DNA of 64,000 bases, taken from positions 1 to 64,000 of the forward strand of contig CAMMSL010000007.1 of the NCBI GenBank assembly GCA_946499505.1. The letters are read 5' to 3'. The notes beneath the pieces are model-generated. The model was not told where the DNA came from. It worked only from the letters and a program-made list of their open reading frames with translations, and ran no database searches. Shown here piece by piece: positions 27,236 to 34,938 of the stretch (position 1 is the stretch's first letter; every line of letters starts with the position of its first letter). The translations under genes were made by a program, and so were the position numbers. The DNA comes from an uncultured Lachnoclostridium sp. (GTDB lineage: Bacteria > Bacillota > Clostridia > Lachnospirales > Lachnospiraceae).

Positions 27236-29074
27236 TTATTCTACTGTTACGGATTTCGCCAGGTTTCTCGGTTTATCCACATCCAGGCCTTTCGCCACAC
27301 TGACGTAGTATCCCATCAGCTGAAGCGGTACAATCGCAAGGCTCGTTGCGAAATACTCTTCCGTCTTCGGCACATAGACCGAGAAATCTGCAGTATCTTC
27401 TATATTATAGTTGCCATATGTTGTGAGGCCCATCAGATAAGCGCCGCGGCTCTTGACCTCCACCATATTGCTGAGTGTCTTCTCGAAGAGTGCGCTCTGT
27501 GTGAGGACGCCTACCACGAGGATTCCATTCTCCACCAGGCTGATCGGACCGTGCTTCAGCTCGCCCGCCGCATATGCCTCGGAGTGGATATAGCTGATCT
27601 CTTTCATCTTCAGGCTGCCTTCCAGGCTGATCGCATAATCAAGCCCGCGGCCGATGAAGAAGATATCTCTCGCGTTCGCGTATTTGCTGGCAAACCACTG
27701 GATGCGCTCTTTATCATCGAGTGTCTTCTGGATCTTGGCAGGCAGGGTCTCCATCTCTGTCAGGAGCTCTGCATAGCGGTCGTCATCGATCATCTCTTTT
27801 TCTTTTGCCGCCTGGATTGCCAGCAGGTACATGGCGATCAGCTGGGTGCTGTACGCTTTTGTAGTCGCAACGGATATCTCTGGTCCGGCGTATGTGTAAA
27901 GTGTATAATCACCCTCACGGGCAATGCTGGAACCTACTACATTTACAATGCCCAGCACCGGCACGCCCCGGTCTTTCATCAGACGGAGAGCTGCAAGGCT
28001 GTCCGCCGTCTCACCGGACTGCGATACTATGATCACCAGTGAGTTGGGAGCTATGATCGGATTGCGGTAGCGGAACTCTGACGCCAGATCTACTTCCACC
28101 GGTATCCGCGCAAGATCCTCTAATACATATTTGCCCGCCATACCGACGTGGTAAGCAGAACCGCAGGCTACGATGTAGATCCTCTCGATCTCTTTGAGCG
28201 TCTCATCTTCCAGTCCGACTTCTGAAAAGTCGATCGCACCGTCTTTTACATAGGCGCCGATCATATCCTGGACCGCTTTCGGCTGCTCGTGGATCTCCTT
28301 GAGCATGAAGTGCTCATATCCGCCTTTTTCCGCAGACTCTGCATCCCATTTGATCTCGACGATTTCTTTCTGCACTTCTTCCCGGTCGATATTATAGAAA
28401 TGCACTTCATCTTTCGTCAGCTCGGCGATTTCCATATTATCGATATAATATACGTGCCTTGTCTTGTCCAGAATGGCCGGTACGTCAGAGGCCATCAGGC
28501 TCCCGGAACTGCTCCTGCCGATGATCAGAGGACTGTCCTTTCTCGCTGCGAAGAGCTTGCCCGGATAATCGTGGAACATCACGCCGAACGCATAAGAACC
28601 CCTGATACGGAGCATGCTTCTGGTGAGTGCCTCCAGCGGAGTTCCTGTCTTCTTATAATAATAGTCCACCAGTTTGACTGCGATCTCCGTGTCTGTCTGG
28701 GAATAGAATGTATATCCTGATTTCACCAGCTTGTCTTTCAGCTCCTGGTAGTTCTCGATGATACCGTTATGTACCAGTACAACAGATCTGTCGTCTGTAC
28801 AGTGTGGGTGAGCGTTGTTCTCCGACGGCTCCCCGTGCGTAGCCCAGCGGGTATGTCCGATCCCGCAGGTGCCGTGTACGCTTCTTCCGTTATCTGTCTT
28901 CTCAGACAGGATCTTAAGTCGTCCCTTTGCCTTAACGATGGAGATATCTCCCGACGTCTCATTGCGAACCGCGATTCCGGCAGAATCATATCCTCTGTAC
29001 TCGAGCTTTGATAATCCTTCCAGAAGGATCGGTGCCGCCTGTTCCTCTCCTACGTATCCGACTATTCCACACAT
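27236..29074 (-). CDS. glmS: Glutamine-fructose-6-phosphate aminotransferase (isomerising)
   Basis: Makes glucosamine-6-phosphate from fructose-6-phosphate and glutamine, feeding UDP-GlcNAc for wall and EPS. The protein is 612 residues, full length. The Ntn glutaminase domain starts with the nucleophile Cys2 (MCGIVGYVG) and includes CGIGHTRWATHG. Two SIS domains follow (IVACGSAYHVG, IVSQSGETADS, and the AAGELKHGPISLV region), ending with the conserved KSVTVE. A caaaaggaggcg SD precedes the ATG. It is transcribed toward the EPS operon and could read through into it past the G tract. Confidence 0.97.
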   Translation of the reverse strand: MCGIVGYVGEEQAAPILLEGLSKLEYRGYDSAGIAVRNETSGDISIVKAKGRLKILSEKTDNGRSVHGTCGIGHTRWATHGEPSENNAHPHCTDDRSVVLVHNGIIENYQELKDKLVKSGYTFYSQTDTEIAVKLVDYYYKKTGTPLEALTRSMLRIRGSYAFGVMFHDYPGKLFAARKDSPLIIGRSSSGSLMASDVPAILDKTRHVYYIDNMEIAELTKDEVHFYNIDREEVQKEIVEIKWDAESAEKGGYEHFMLKEIHEQPKAVQDMIGAYVKDGAIDFSEVGLEDETLKEIERIYIVACGSAYHVGMAGKYVLEDLARIPVEVDLASEFRYRNPIIAPNSLVIIVSQSGETADSLAALRLMKDRGVPVLGIVNVVGSSIAREGDYTLYTYAGPEISVATTKAYSTQLIAMYLLAIQAAKEKEMIDDDRYAELLTEMETLPAKIQKTLDDKERIQWFASKYANARDIFFIGRGLDYAISLEGSLKMKEISYIHSEAYAAGELKHGPISLVENGILVVGVLTQSALFEKTLSNMVEVKSRGAYLMGLTTYGNYNIEDTADFSVYVPKTEEYFATSLAIVPLQLMGYYVSVAKGLDVDKPRNLAKSVTVE

Positions 29075-29131
29075 ATTCTAACGCCTCCTTTTGCCTAACC
29101 GATGATGTAACATTTCAATAAATAATTCTTC

Positions 29132-29182
29132 GAAAAAGAGGGACAGAACTTTCCAAGTTTTTCTAGAAATCCCATCCCTCCG
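29132..29182 (-). promoter_or_regulatory. Hairpin with U-tract in the glmS leader (possible attenuator)
   Basis: On the minus strand gaggga pairs with tccctc across an internal region holding ttctagaa and aacttggaaagtt, and the structure ends in ctttttc. It lies between the glmS promoter and start codon, where many Firmicutes have the glmS ribozyme. I found no ribozyme core here. Regulation by early termination is inference. Confidence 0.35.
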
Positions 29183-29234
29183 GCTGCCTTGACTCTAATT
29201 ATGTCACAGAAAAACTTCTGTAAATCCGAAAATT

Positions 29235-29263
29235 ATCATAACATTGCATAAACCTACTGTCAA
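29235..29263 (-). promoter_or_regulatory. Sigma-A promoter of glmS
   Basis: Minus-strand TTGACA (29258-29263) and TATGAT (29235-29240) are separated by 17 bases. The start site would leave a leader of roughly 155 bases. Confidence 0.8.
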
Positions 29264-29329
29264 TATACACTTTTTTACATCTTTTCGACATATTGTGCCT
29301 TTCTTATGTGGGAATTCACAAGTTATAGC

Positions 29330-29686
29330 CTATTTTTTCATCTTCGGATCAAAGATAAAGGATGCGATATATCCGAAGATCAGGGCTGCCGATATACCTA
29401 CTGCCCCAGCTTTGAAGCCTCCCATAAATATGCCGATAAAGCCATTCTGGTCCACAGCCTCCTTCACGCCCTGCCACAGCACATTGCCGAAGCCGAGCAG
29501 CGGCACGCTTGCCCCGGAGCCGGCGAACTCCTGAAACGGCTTGTAGATTCCGCAGAATCCCAGCAGGGCTCCCGTACATACAAGGAGCACCATGACTCTT
29601 CCGGGCATCAGTTTGGTCCGGTCCAGAAGGATCTGTACTATGGCGCAGATCAGGCCTCCTATCACAAATGCGGTAATATATTCCAT
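29330..29686 (-). CDS. spoVAE: Stage V sporulation protein AE
   Basis: A 118-residue membrane protein of the SpoVA channel complex that moves dipicolinic acid into the forespore and out on germination. It has three to four hydrophobic segments and the family pattern GFCGIYKPFQEFAGSGASVPL. I start it at 29686 (ggaaggagtggaacaatATG), not the longer frame from 29734. It follows spoVAD by about 140 bases, wide for this operon. SpoVAC, normally directly upstream of spoVAD, is on the other strand at 32.2 kb. Confidence 0.9.
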   Translation of the reverse strand: MEYITAFVIGGLICAIVQILLDRTKLMPGRVMVLLVCTGALLGFCGIYKPFQEFAGSGASVPLLGFGNVLWQGVKEAVDQNGFIGIFMGGFKAGAVGISAALIFGYIASFIFDPKMKK

Positions 29687-29826
29687 ATTGTTCCACTCCT
29701 TCCTGTAGAGTTTTGCTATTCTTACAGCAGGCACTTCCCGTGCATGTGCTCAGTAGTTTGACGTGCCTGCCACAGTTATTTTCTATACCTGCAGCCAGTG
29801 CTTTTATTATGCATGCGGCCAGTGCT

Positions 29827-30963
29827 TTATTCTGCCTGTGGCCAGTGCTCAAGCACGATCCCGTGGGCGATTCCGGGCACGCTTGCGCCTTCATTGAAAC
29901 TCACCGTTGACATGAGCGCTCCCGTGGGCACGAACAGCACGCGCTTCCACTCCCCCTTTTCAATCTTTGGGATGATAAAGGATGCAAGTGTCACCGCCGC
30001 GCAGCCGCAGCCGCTGCCGCCTGCATGTGTATCCTGTGTCTCCTGGTCATAGATCGTCATCCCGCAGTCCAGATGTTTCTTCCTTATATCATATCCTTTA
30101 TCCCTGACCAGATCGAACAGGATAGACTGTCCCACATATCCCAGATCTCCTGTGATGATCCGGTCGTAATCCTGCTCACTTCTTCCAAAGTCTTCAAAGT
30201 TCTGCACGATCGTGTCCATCGCTGCAGGAGCCATACACGCGCCCATGTTCTGGGAATCTTTCAGACCGTAGTCCACGATCTTGCCAACCGTCACGCCCGC
30301 GATGCGGACATGTGAGATGTGGGTAGTGCTGATGTCATCCTCATTCGGAGCGGCTGTCGGGCTTTCTTCCGGTTCCTCTGCCAGGACGTTTACCGCGGGA
30401 GCGTCTGATGCGGAAGTAGCCGCCGGCTCCGCTGCGCGCACAAGGAATGCCCCGCTTCCGGTCACCGTCCAGTGAGCGGACAGCGGCCGCTGATTTGCAT
30501 AACCAAGAGGAAACCTGAATTCTTTCTCTGCGCTCCCAAAATGGCTGGATGTAACTGCCAGCATATATTTCCCGTATCCCGCGGCAGCGCTCATTCCCGC
30601 AAGGGCCAGCGCCTCCCCTGAGGTGGAACACGCCCCGTACAGTCCGAACATGGGAATCTGAAGCGCTTCTACTCCCATGGATGTGGCGATTCCCTGCCGC
30701 AGCAGGTCTCCGCCAAAGAGATATCGGATCTCGTCCGCTTTCACATGTGCTTTTCCCAGAGCGAGCACGCATGCCTCTTTCTGCATGGTACTCTCCGCCT
30801 CTTCCCAGGTCTGTGCACCGAACAGGTCGTCTTCATTTGTCATATCAAAGAGCTTTCCCAGCGGGCCCGCTGCCTCTTTACTGCCTGTCACAGAGGCTGC
30901 GCTTACGATATAGGGGGCATTTTCAAAGAGAAGGCTCTGTTTTCCTTTTATTATCCGGTTCAT
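29827..30963 (-). CDS. spoVAD: Stage V sporulation protein AD
   Basis: The soluble, thiolase-fold SpoVA subunit that binds dipicolinic acid at the inner spore membrane. The product is about 378 residues, longer than the usual 340 because of an Ala/Pro/Glu-rich insertion (AEPAATSASDAPAVN to PNEDD). Recognisable parts are FENAPYIVSAASVTGSKEAAGPLG-type opening, LYGACSTSGEALALAGM with the thiolase-like Cys, and the C-terminal IIPKIEKGEWKRVLFVPTGA. The start at 30963 follows gaggatatca. A sigma-G-like promoter precedes it. Confidence 0.92.
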   Translation of the reverse strand: MNRIIKGKQSLLFENAPYIVSAASVTGSKEAAGPLGKLFDMTNEDDLFGAQTWEEAESTMQKEACVLALGKAHVKADEIRYLFGGDLLRQGIATSMGVEALQIPMFGLYGACSTSGEALALAGMSAAAGYGKYMLAVTSSHFGSAEKEFRFPLGYANQRPLSAHWTVTGSGAFLVRAAEPAATSASDAPAVNVLAEEPEESPTAAPNEDDISTTHISHVRIAGVTVGKIVDYGLKDSQNMGACMAPAAMDTIVQNFEDFGRSEQDYDRIITGDLGYVGQSILFDLVRDKGYDIRKKHLDCGMTIYDQETQDTHAGGSGCGCAAVTLASFIIPKIEKGEWKRVLFVPTGALMSTVSFNEGASVPGIAHGIVLEHWPQAE

Positions 30964-31002
30964 ATTGATATCCTCATTTCTGTGATTCTCTTGAGATACC
31001 AA

Positions 31003-31031
31003 TATTATCTTCATTGAGCCGGAAAATATGC
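31003..31031 (-). promoter_or_regulatory. Sigma-G/F-like forespore promoter of spoVAD
   Basis: Minus-strand GCATA (31027-31031) and GATAATA (31003-31009), 17 bases apart, match the forespore pattern GnATA / CATnnTA with one mismatch. It abuts the divergent TATAAT box (31032-31037) of the Abi-like gene. Confidence 0.5.
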
Positions 31032-31068
31032 TATAATTTTATTACTTTAGATTATACGGAGGGATACT

Positions 31069-32040
31069 ATGCTCACGATATACCAATTGATGAAATATTT
31101 AAGAAAGCATCACTCTGTTGCAGTGAAAAGCAACCAGGCACAAGCACTCCGGAATATCGGTTATTATCATGGATATAAAGGATATCGTTTTATCAGGCAG
31201 CCAAGACAGCGTATTTCTTTCACAAGTCTGGATGAAGTTATTGCCTTAAACAGCTTTGATATGCAATTAAAAACACTTTTTTATCCCAAAGTAATGTTTA
31301 TCGAAAATGCTCTCAAAAGCTACGTAATAGAATCCGTCCTGTTGGATAGTAAATCAGAAAATCTGGACGTGATATTTAATAGATCTATCACAAACTATCG
31401 TTTGTACCCCAGAGGAAGCGATACCTATCATAAGCAGTACGAAAAACGTATGAACTTAAAAGGAAAAATAAACAATGCTTTGTTAAGGGATTACTCTAAC
31501 AAGAAACAAACTGTTAACCATTTTTTTGATTCGGACCGTTCCATCCCCATATGGGCAATTTTTGAATCACTTACCCTGGGAGAATTTGGCACATTTTTTT
31601 CATGTGCAAACTCTAACGTAAAGTTAAATACATCCCACATTCTACATCTGCCAAGTAATCTTGACTCAGATGGCAAACTAACAGAGTATATAATCTACAC
31701 TATCAAAGATCTTAGAAATGCTGTTGCGCATAATAATGCAATTTTTGACACACGTTTTCAAACAAGCAGGATTAATCAGCGCCTTATTTCTCTTTTAGAA
31801 GTGGAAACAGGAATATCTAATCTTGATTTTAAATATATTGATGCATATGTAGTCCTTATCACATATACATTAAGGAAAATGGGTGAAACAAAAACTTCCT
31901 GCAAGCAATTTATATCATCTTTTATTACCTGTACAGATGCATTGCGTTCACAGCTTTCCGCAAATGTATGCAATCAGATTTTAGGCACCCAGCAACGTTC
32001 ACATCTCAAAGCTTTACAAAATTTTCTGAGTAAATCCTGA
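31069..32040 (+). CDS. Abi_2 (AbiD/AbiF-like) HEPN protein, probable phage-defence RNase
   Basis: A 323-residue protein of the Abi_2 family. The N-terminus has the LRNIGYYHGYKGYRF pattern of these proteins, and the key site is R216-N217-x3-H221 within DLRNAVAHNNAIF, a HEPN-type R-x4-H motif expected to cut RNA. Family members act in abortive infection or as toxins, and are considered related to Cas13 ancestors. The gene has cggaggg before its ATG, a TATAAT box at 31032-31037, lower GC than its neighbours, and sits alone between the two halves of a split spoVA locus. It is followed at once by a predicted small RNA. The family is clear; the biological role here is inference. Confidence 0.82.
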   Translation: MLTIYQLMKYLRKHHSVAVKSNQAQALRNIGYYHGYKGYRFIRQPRQRISFTSLDEVIALNSFDMQLKTLFYPKVMFIENALKSYVIESVLLDSKSENLDVIFNRSITNYRLYPRGSDTYHKQYEKRMNLKGKINNALLRDYSNKKQTVNHFFDSDRSIPIWAIFESLTLGEFGTFFSCANSNVKLNTSHILHLPSNLDSDGKLTEYIIYTIKDLRNAVAHNNAIFDTRFQTSRINQRLISLLEVETGISNLDFKYIDAYVVLITYTLRKMGETKTSCKQFISSFITCTDALRSQLSANVCNQILGTQQRSHLKALQNFLSKS

Positions 32041-32045
32041 AACTC

Positions 32046-32074
32046 TTGCATATTTTAGCTTGCAATGGTATAGT
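32046..32074 (+). promoter_or_regulatory. Promoter of the small RNA unit
   Basis: TTGCAT (32046-32051) and TATAGT (32069-32074) are separated by 17 bases. The -35 box begins 6 bases after the Abi-like stop codon, so the unit is independent but tightly linked. Confidence 0.6.
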
Positions 32075-32080
32075 ATAGCT

Positions 32081-32147
32081 ATGAATTGCGGTGGTCGTCT
32101 TCGGACAACACCTGAGAAGAGCCTGATGCGTCGGGCTCTTTTCTTTT
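32081..32147 (+). ncRNA. Predicted ~65-nt structured small RNA next to the Abi-like gene
   Basis: Between the promoter above and a terminator there is no start codon with an SD, but there are two adjacent hairpins. The first (32090-32112) closes with a cTTCGg tetraloop, an exceptionally stable RNA fold. The second is the terminator. The upstream bases gcaat/attgc could add a closing helix. The size and layout fit an sRNA or RNA antitoxin. It could instead be an attenuated leader of spoVAC. Confidence 0.5.
32117..32147 (+). terminator. Intrinsic terminator ending the small RNA
   Basis: A ten-pair stem, aagagcctga with tcgggctctt around a tgcg loop (one T-G pair), is followed directly by TTCTTTT. 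Confidence 0.85.
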
Positions 32148-32161
32148 ACCCAAATTTATAT

Positions 32162-32191
32162 GTATATTTAAAAAGGTAAAACAAAATACTA
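32162..32191 (+). promoter_or_regulatory. Sigma-G/F-like forespore promoter of spoVAC
   Basis: GTATA (32162-32166) and AATACTA (32185-32191), 18 bases apart, match the forespore consensus with one mismatch. It lies after the terminator and 57 bases before spoVAC. Confidence 0.45.
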
Positions 32192-32247
32192 TGGAAGACA
32201 GAATATAAGAAACACCGGCTGAAACCGGCAGTAAAGGAGAGCTTCCT

Positions 32248-32709
32248 ATGGATAAGATACAAAAACTAAAGAAAGAAAAAGAATATGAGAAATATGTCAA
32301 TGAAAAAACGCCCCGGCACAATGTCTGGCTGAACATGCTCAAGGCATTTCTGCTGGGAGGCGCAATCTGCACACTCGGGCAGATCATTTATCACTACTGT
32401 GAATTCCGCTCTTTGAGCACCGACGAGTGCAGCAGCTGGACTTCCCTGATGCTCGTCCTGATCAGTGTGCTGCTCACCGGGACCGGGATTTACCCCCGCC
32501 TGGCGAAATGGGGCGGCGCAGGAGCGCTCGTCCCCATCACCGGATTCGCCAACTCTGTAGCCGCACCTGCCATCGAATATAAGAAAGAAGGACAGGTATT
32601 CGGAATTGGCTGTAAGATCTTCACCATCGCCGGCCCCGTGATCCTGTATGGCATTTTCACCAGCTGGGTACTGGGATTTATCTACTGGATCTGGACGCTG
32701 ATACAGTAA
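32248..32709 (+). CDS. spoVAC: Stage V sporulation protein AC
   Basis: A 153-residue membrane subunit of the SpoVA complex, described in Bacillus as a mechanosensitive-type channel. A charged N-terminus is followed by about four hydrophobic segments with the family-typical LLGGAICTLGQ, WGGAGALVPITGFANS and GQVFGIGCKIF. The SD is aaaggagag. Canonical Clostridial loci read spoVAC-spoVAD-spoVAE on one strand; here this gene faces away from the other two. Confidence 0.92.
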   Translation: MDKIQKLKKEKEYEKYVNEKTPRHNVWLNMLKAFLLGGAICTLGQIIYHYCEFRSLSTDECSSWTSLMLVLISVLLTGTGIYPRLAKWGGAGALVPITGFANSVAAPAIEYKKEGQVFGIGCKIFTIAGPVILYGIFTSWVLGFIYWIWTLIQ

Positions 32710-32736
32710 TCCATCTCCTTTACAGAGAAACACGAA

Positions 32737-34602
32737 TCAGAAAATTTTCCTGACCTCACGATCCCATGTATATACCCCGTTTATTTCTTCCTCGATATCC
32801 GTCCACTGGGTATATACACTGGCGCAGAGCCCCTGCGGGATGAGCGCCCGCACTTTGTCCATCAGCTCCCGGTACGCTTTCCTGAGGGTCCCCCTATCCT
32901 TGCATGCGCCGTAACCGTACAGTTCTTCACAGGCGCTGTGCCCCGGCTCCCGGTAAGTATGTCCGCCAATCTCCGAGAGTACGGCGGCGCGCTCTTTCTC
33001 AGGACGTACTTTAAGTTTGAAAAAATAATTATGGACACTCTGCAGATCCCCGCAGCCCTGATCGAACCAGCCGCTTGCCGCATCAATGAGCCTCGTGGGA
33101 TCTTCTTCCCGTGCGATCCGGGTAAGCTCCTTTGTCTGAAACTGCCCCCATCCCTCGTTAAAGATTACCCACGTGCAGATACTCGGGTGGCCTTTTAATA
33201 GTCGGATCGTCTCTTTCATCTCCCGGACGAACTCTGCCCTGCCCGCCTTGTCTCTCCTGGCAAGCAGCCATGGGTGGTTGTCCTTTATCGTAATGCCGCG
33301 CCAGGACATCACCGTAGCCAGATAGGTCACGAACCAGTATTGGTAGGCTTCTCCACCGTTTACCATGTCCTGCCACACTACCAGCCCCAGCCGGTCGCAG
33401 TGCCAGTACCACCGCTGCGGTTCAATCTTGATATGCTTGCGCACCATGTTGAAACCACTCTTCTTCATTTCTGTAATGTCGAAGATCATTGCCTCATCCG
33501 ATGGCGCTGTGTACAGGCCGTCCGGCCAGTATCCCTGGTCCAGGACGCCGTTCTGGAACTGCACCTTTCCGTTCAGACAGATACGCGGGATTCCCTTTTC
33601 ATCCTTCTCGATTGCGAACTTCCTCATGGCGAAATAACTTTCCGCCCGGTCTTCTCCCATAGTCACTGTAAAGAAGTAAAGATACGGAGTCTCACATGTC
33701 CACGGCCTGATATCCGGGATCGGTACTTCGATCCAGTCGCCCGTAATGCCGGAAATGCTGCACATTTGCTGATCGGCCGGCTGATGATTCGATTCGGGGG
33801 AATCATTGTCTGCCGTCGGATCTGTGATTGAAATTTCTGCTCTATCGTTCCTGTCCATATACAGACCCGGATACCGGATCTGTATTGTTATCGGTTGTTC
33901 GGTCTTATGCTCTTCCATCCCGCCATTGCATGTTTTACCTTCTGTCGTCTGAATTTCGCGGTTTCCCGCTGCCGACACACGAATCCGGACAACACTTCTT
34001 CCAAGATCCGGCTCAGCCTCGATATTCGTGATATGATTTTCCGGCACTATCTCCATCCAGACAGTCTGCCAGATACCGCTCTGTGCTGTATAGAACATGC
34101 CGCCCCGGTCCAGACGCTGTTTCCCTCTGGCATGATAGGACGTATCACTTAAATCTTTTACTGCAACGGTCAGTTCATTCTCGCCATCACGTACCAGGGC
34201 AGTAATATCCGCCTCGAACGGCAGATATCCTCCTGTATGCCTCGCCGCTTTCTGCCCGTTGACATAGACGACACACGCCTGATCTACTGCCCCAAAGTGC
34301 AGGAGCAGACGCCTGCCTGTCTTTTGCTCAGCCCATTTTTCAAGCGTAAATGTTCGCCGGTACCAAAGATACTCGTCCGGCTGCAGCTGCCGGGACACAC
34401 CGGATAGCACTGCCTCCGGCGAAAACGGAACAAGGATCTGCCCGTCATACTGTTCCGGCTTTTTAAATTCTTTTGTAAATGCATAGTCCCAGTATCCGTT
34501 CAGATTGATATAACTGCCGCGCTTCAGGAGCGGACGCGGATATTCCTGGAGGACATTCTGAGGGTCAAGATTTCTTCCCCATCTGGTATACAGTTGTTTC
34601 AT
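32737..34602 (-). CDS. Glycoside hydrolase family 2 protein
   Basis: A 621-residue GH2 enzyme of the beta-galactosidase/beta-glucuronidase/mannosidase group. The sugar-binding domain (GYWDYAF, EYLWYRRTF, LHFGAVDQACVVYVNG) is followed by the Ig-like domain and the TIM barrel. The acid/base is Glu483 (IFNEGWGQ) and the likely nucleophile Glu544 (LSEIGGHTY). There is no signal peptide, so it probably acts on imported oligosaccharides. I start it at 34602 with gaggagag upstream. The gene is divergent from the GH31 gene. The substrate cannot be fixed by eye. Confidence 0.88.
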   Translation of the reverse strand: MKQLYTRWGRNLDPQNVLQEYPRPLLKRGSYINLNGYWDYAFTKEFKKPEQYDGQILVPFSPEAVLSGVSRQLQPDEYLWYRRTFTLEKWAEQKTGRRLLLHFGAVDQACVVYVNGQKAARHTGGYLPFEADITALVRDGENELTVAVKDLSDTSYHARGKQRLDRGGMFYTAQSGIWQTVWMEIVPENHITNIEAEPDLGRSVVRIRVSAAGNREIQTTEGKTCNGGMEEHKTEQPITIQIRYPGLYMDRNDRAEISITDPTADNDSPESNHQPADQQMCSISGITGDWIEVPIPDIRPWTCETPYLYFFTVTMGEDRAESYFAMRKFAIEKDEKGIPRICLNGKVQFQNGVLDQGYWPDGLYTAPSDEAMIFDITEMKKSGFNMVRKHIKIEPQRWYWHCDRLGLVVWQDMVNGGEAYQYWFVTYLATVMSWRGITIKDNHPWLLARRDKAGRAEFVREMKETIRLLKGHPSICTWVIFNEGWGQFQTKELTRIAREEDPTRLIDAASGWFDQGCGDLQSVHNYFFKLKVRPEKERAAVLSEIGGHTYREPGHSACEELYGYGACKDRGTLRKAYRELMDKVRALIPQGLCASVYTQWTDIEEEINGVYTWDREVRKIF

Positions 34603-34697
34603 GCACATCTCTCCTCGTCTGTTGTCAAATCTTAAGTAAATTTTAGTATACCAAAGAGCGTAAATCAATACACCAAGCCAGTTAACATTCGTCGGCA

Positions 34698-34730
34698 TCA
34701 GTTGACGTCAATCAGTTGACCGTCAGTTGA
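34698..34730. promoter_or_regulatory. Candidate operator between GH2 and GH31
   Basis: Three copies of tcagttga (34698-34705, 34712-34719, 34723-34730) surround the perfect palindrome ttgacgtcaa (34702-34711). The position between two divergent sugar-hydrolase genes suits a regulator-binding site. No regulator gene is adjacent. A TATAAT box for the GH31 side is at 34791-34796. Confidence 0.35.
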
Positions 34731-34807
34731 AAAAGCAGTTTTCTGTCATAACTTTGCAGAATACTGCAAGTCTTATTCTGTCCAAGACATTATAATACAA
34801 TGTATAC

Positions 34808-34909
34808 TAACAGTTCAGCCATCTGATTATCAGTATATGAGCAAAACAGCGGCGGCAGCCGCAGTAAGCACGCAGTGCGGTTTTGCGAATGGCGCGGGCT
34901 GAACTGTTA
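34808..34909. repeat. MITE-like element, short copy
   Basis: The 102-base element has 13-base perfect terminal inverted repeats (taacagttcagcc at 34808-34820, ggctgaactgtta at 34897-34909). Its interior from cagtatatgagcaaaacagc to the end is almost the same as in the copy at 56.7 kb. It holds no real gene; short frames in it are incidental. It lies between the GH31 promoter region and its start codon. Confidence 0.8.
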
Positions 34910-34938
34910 CGATTCATAAGATCAAAGGAGGAAATGAC

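Noticed and set aside
27197-28042. Long plus-strand reading frame of about 280 codons opposite glmS
   Set aside because: It is antisense to the strongly conserved glmS, has no SD, and its His/Cys-rich translation resembles no protein.
29075-29260. glmS ribozyme in the glmS leader
   Set aside because: I looked for the conserved core next to the start codon and did not find it; only a hairpin with a U run is visible.
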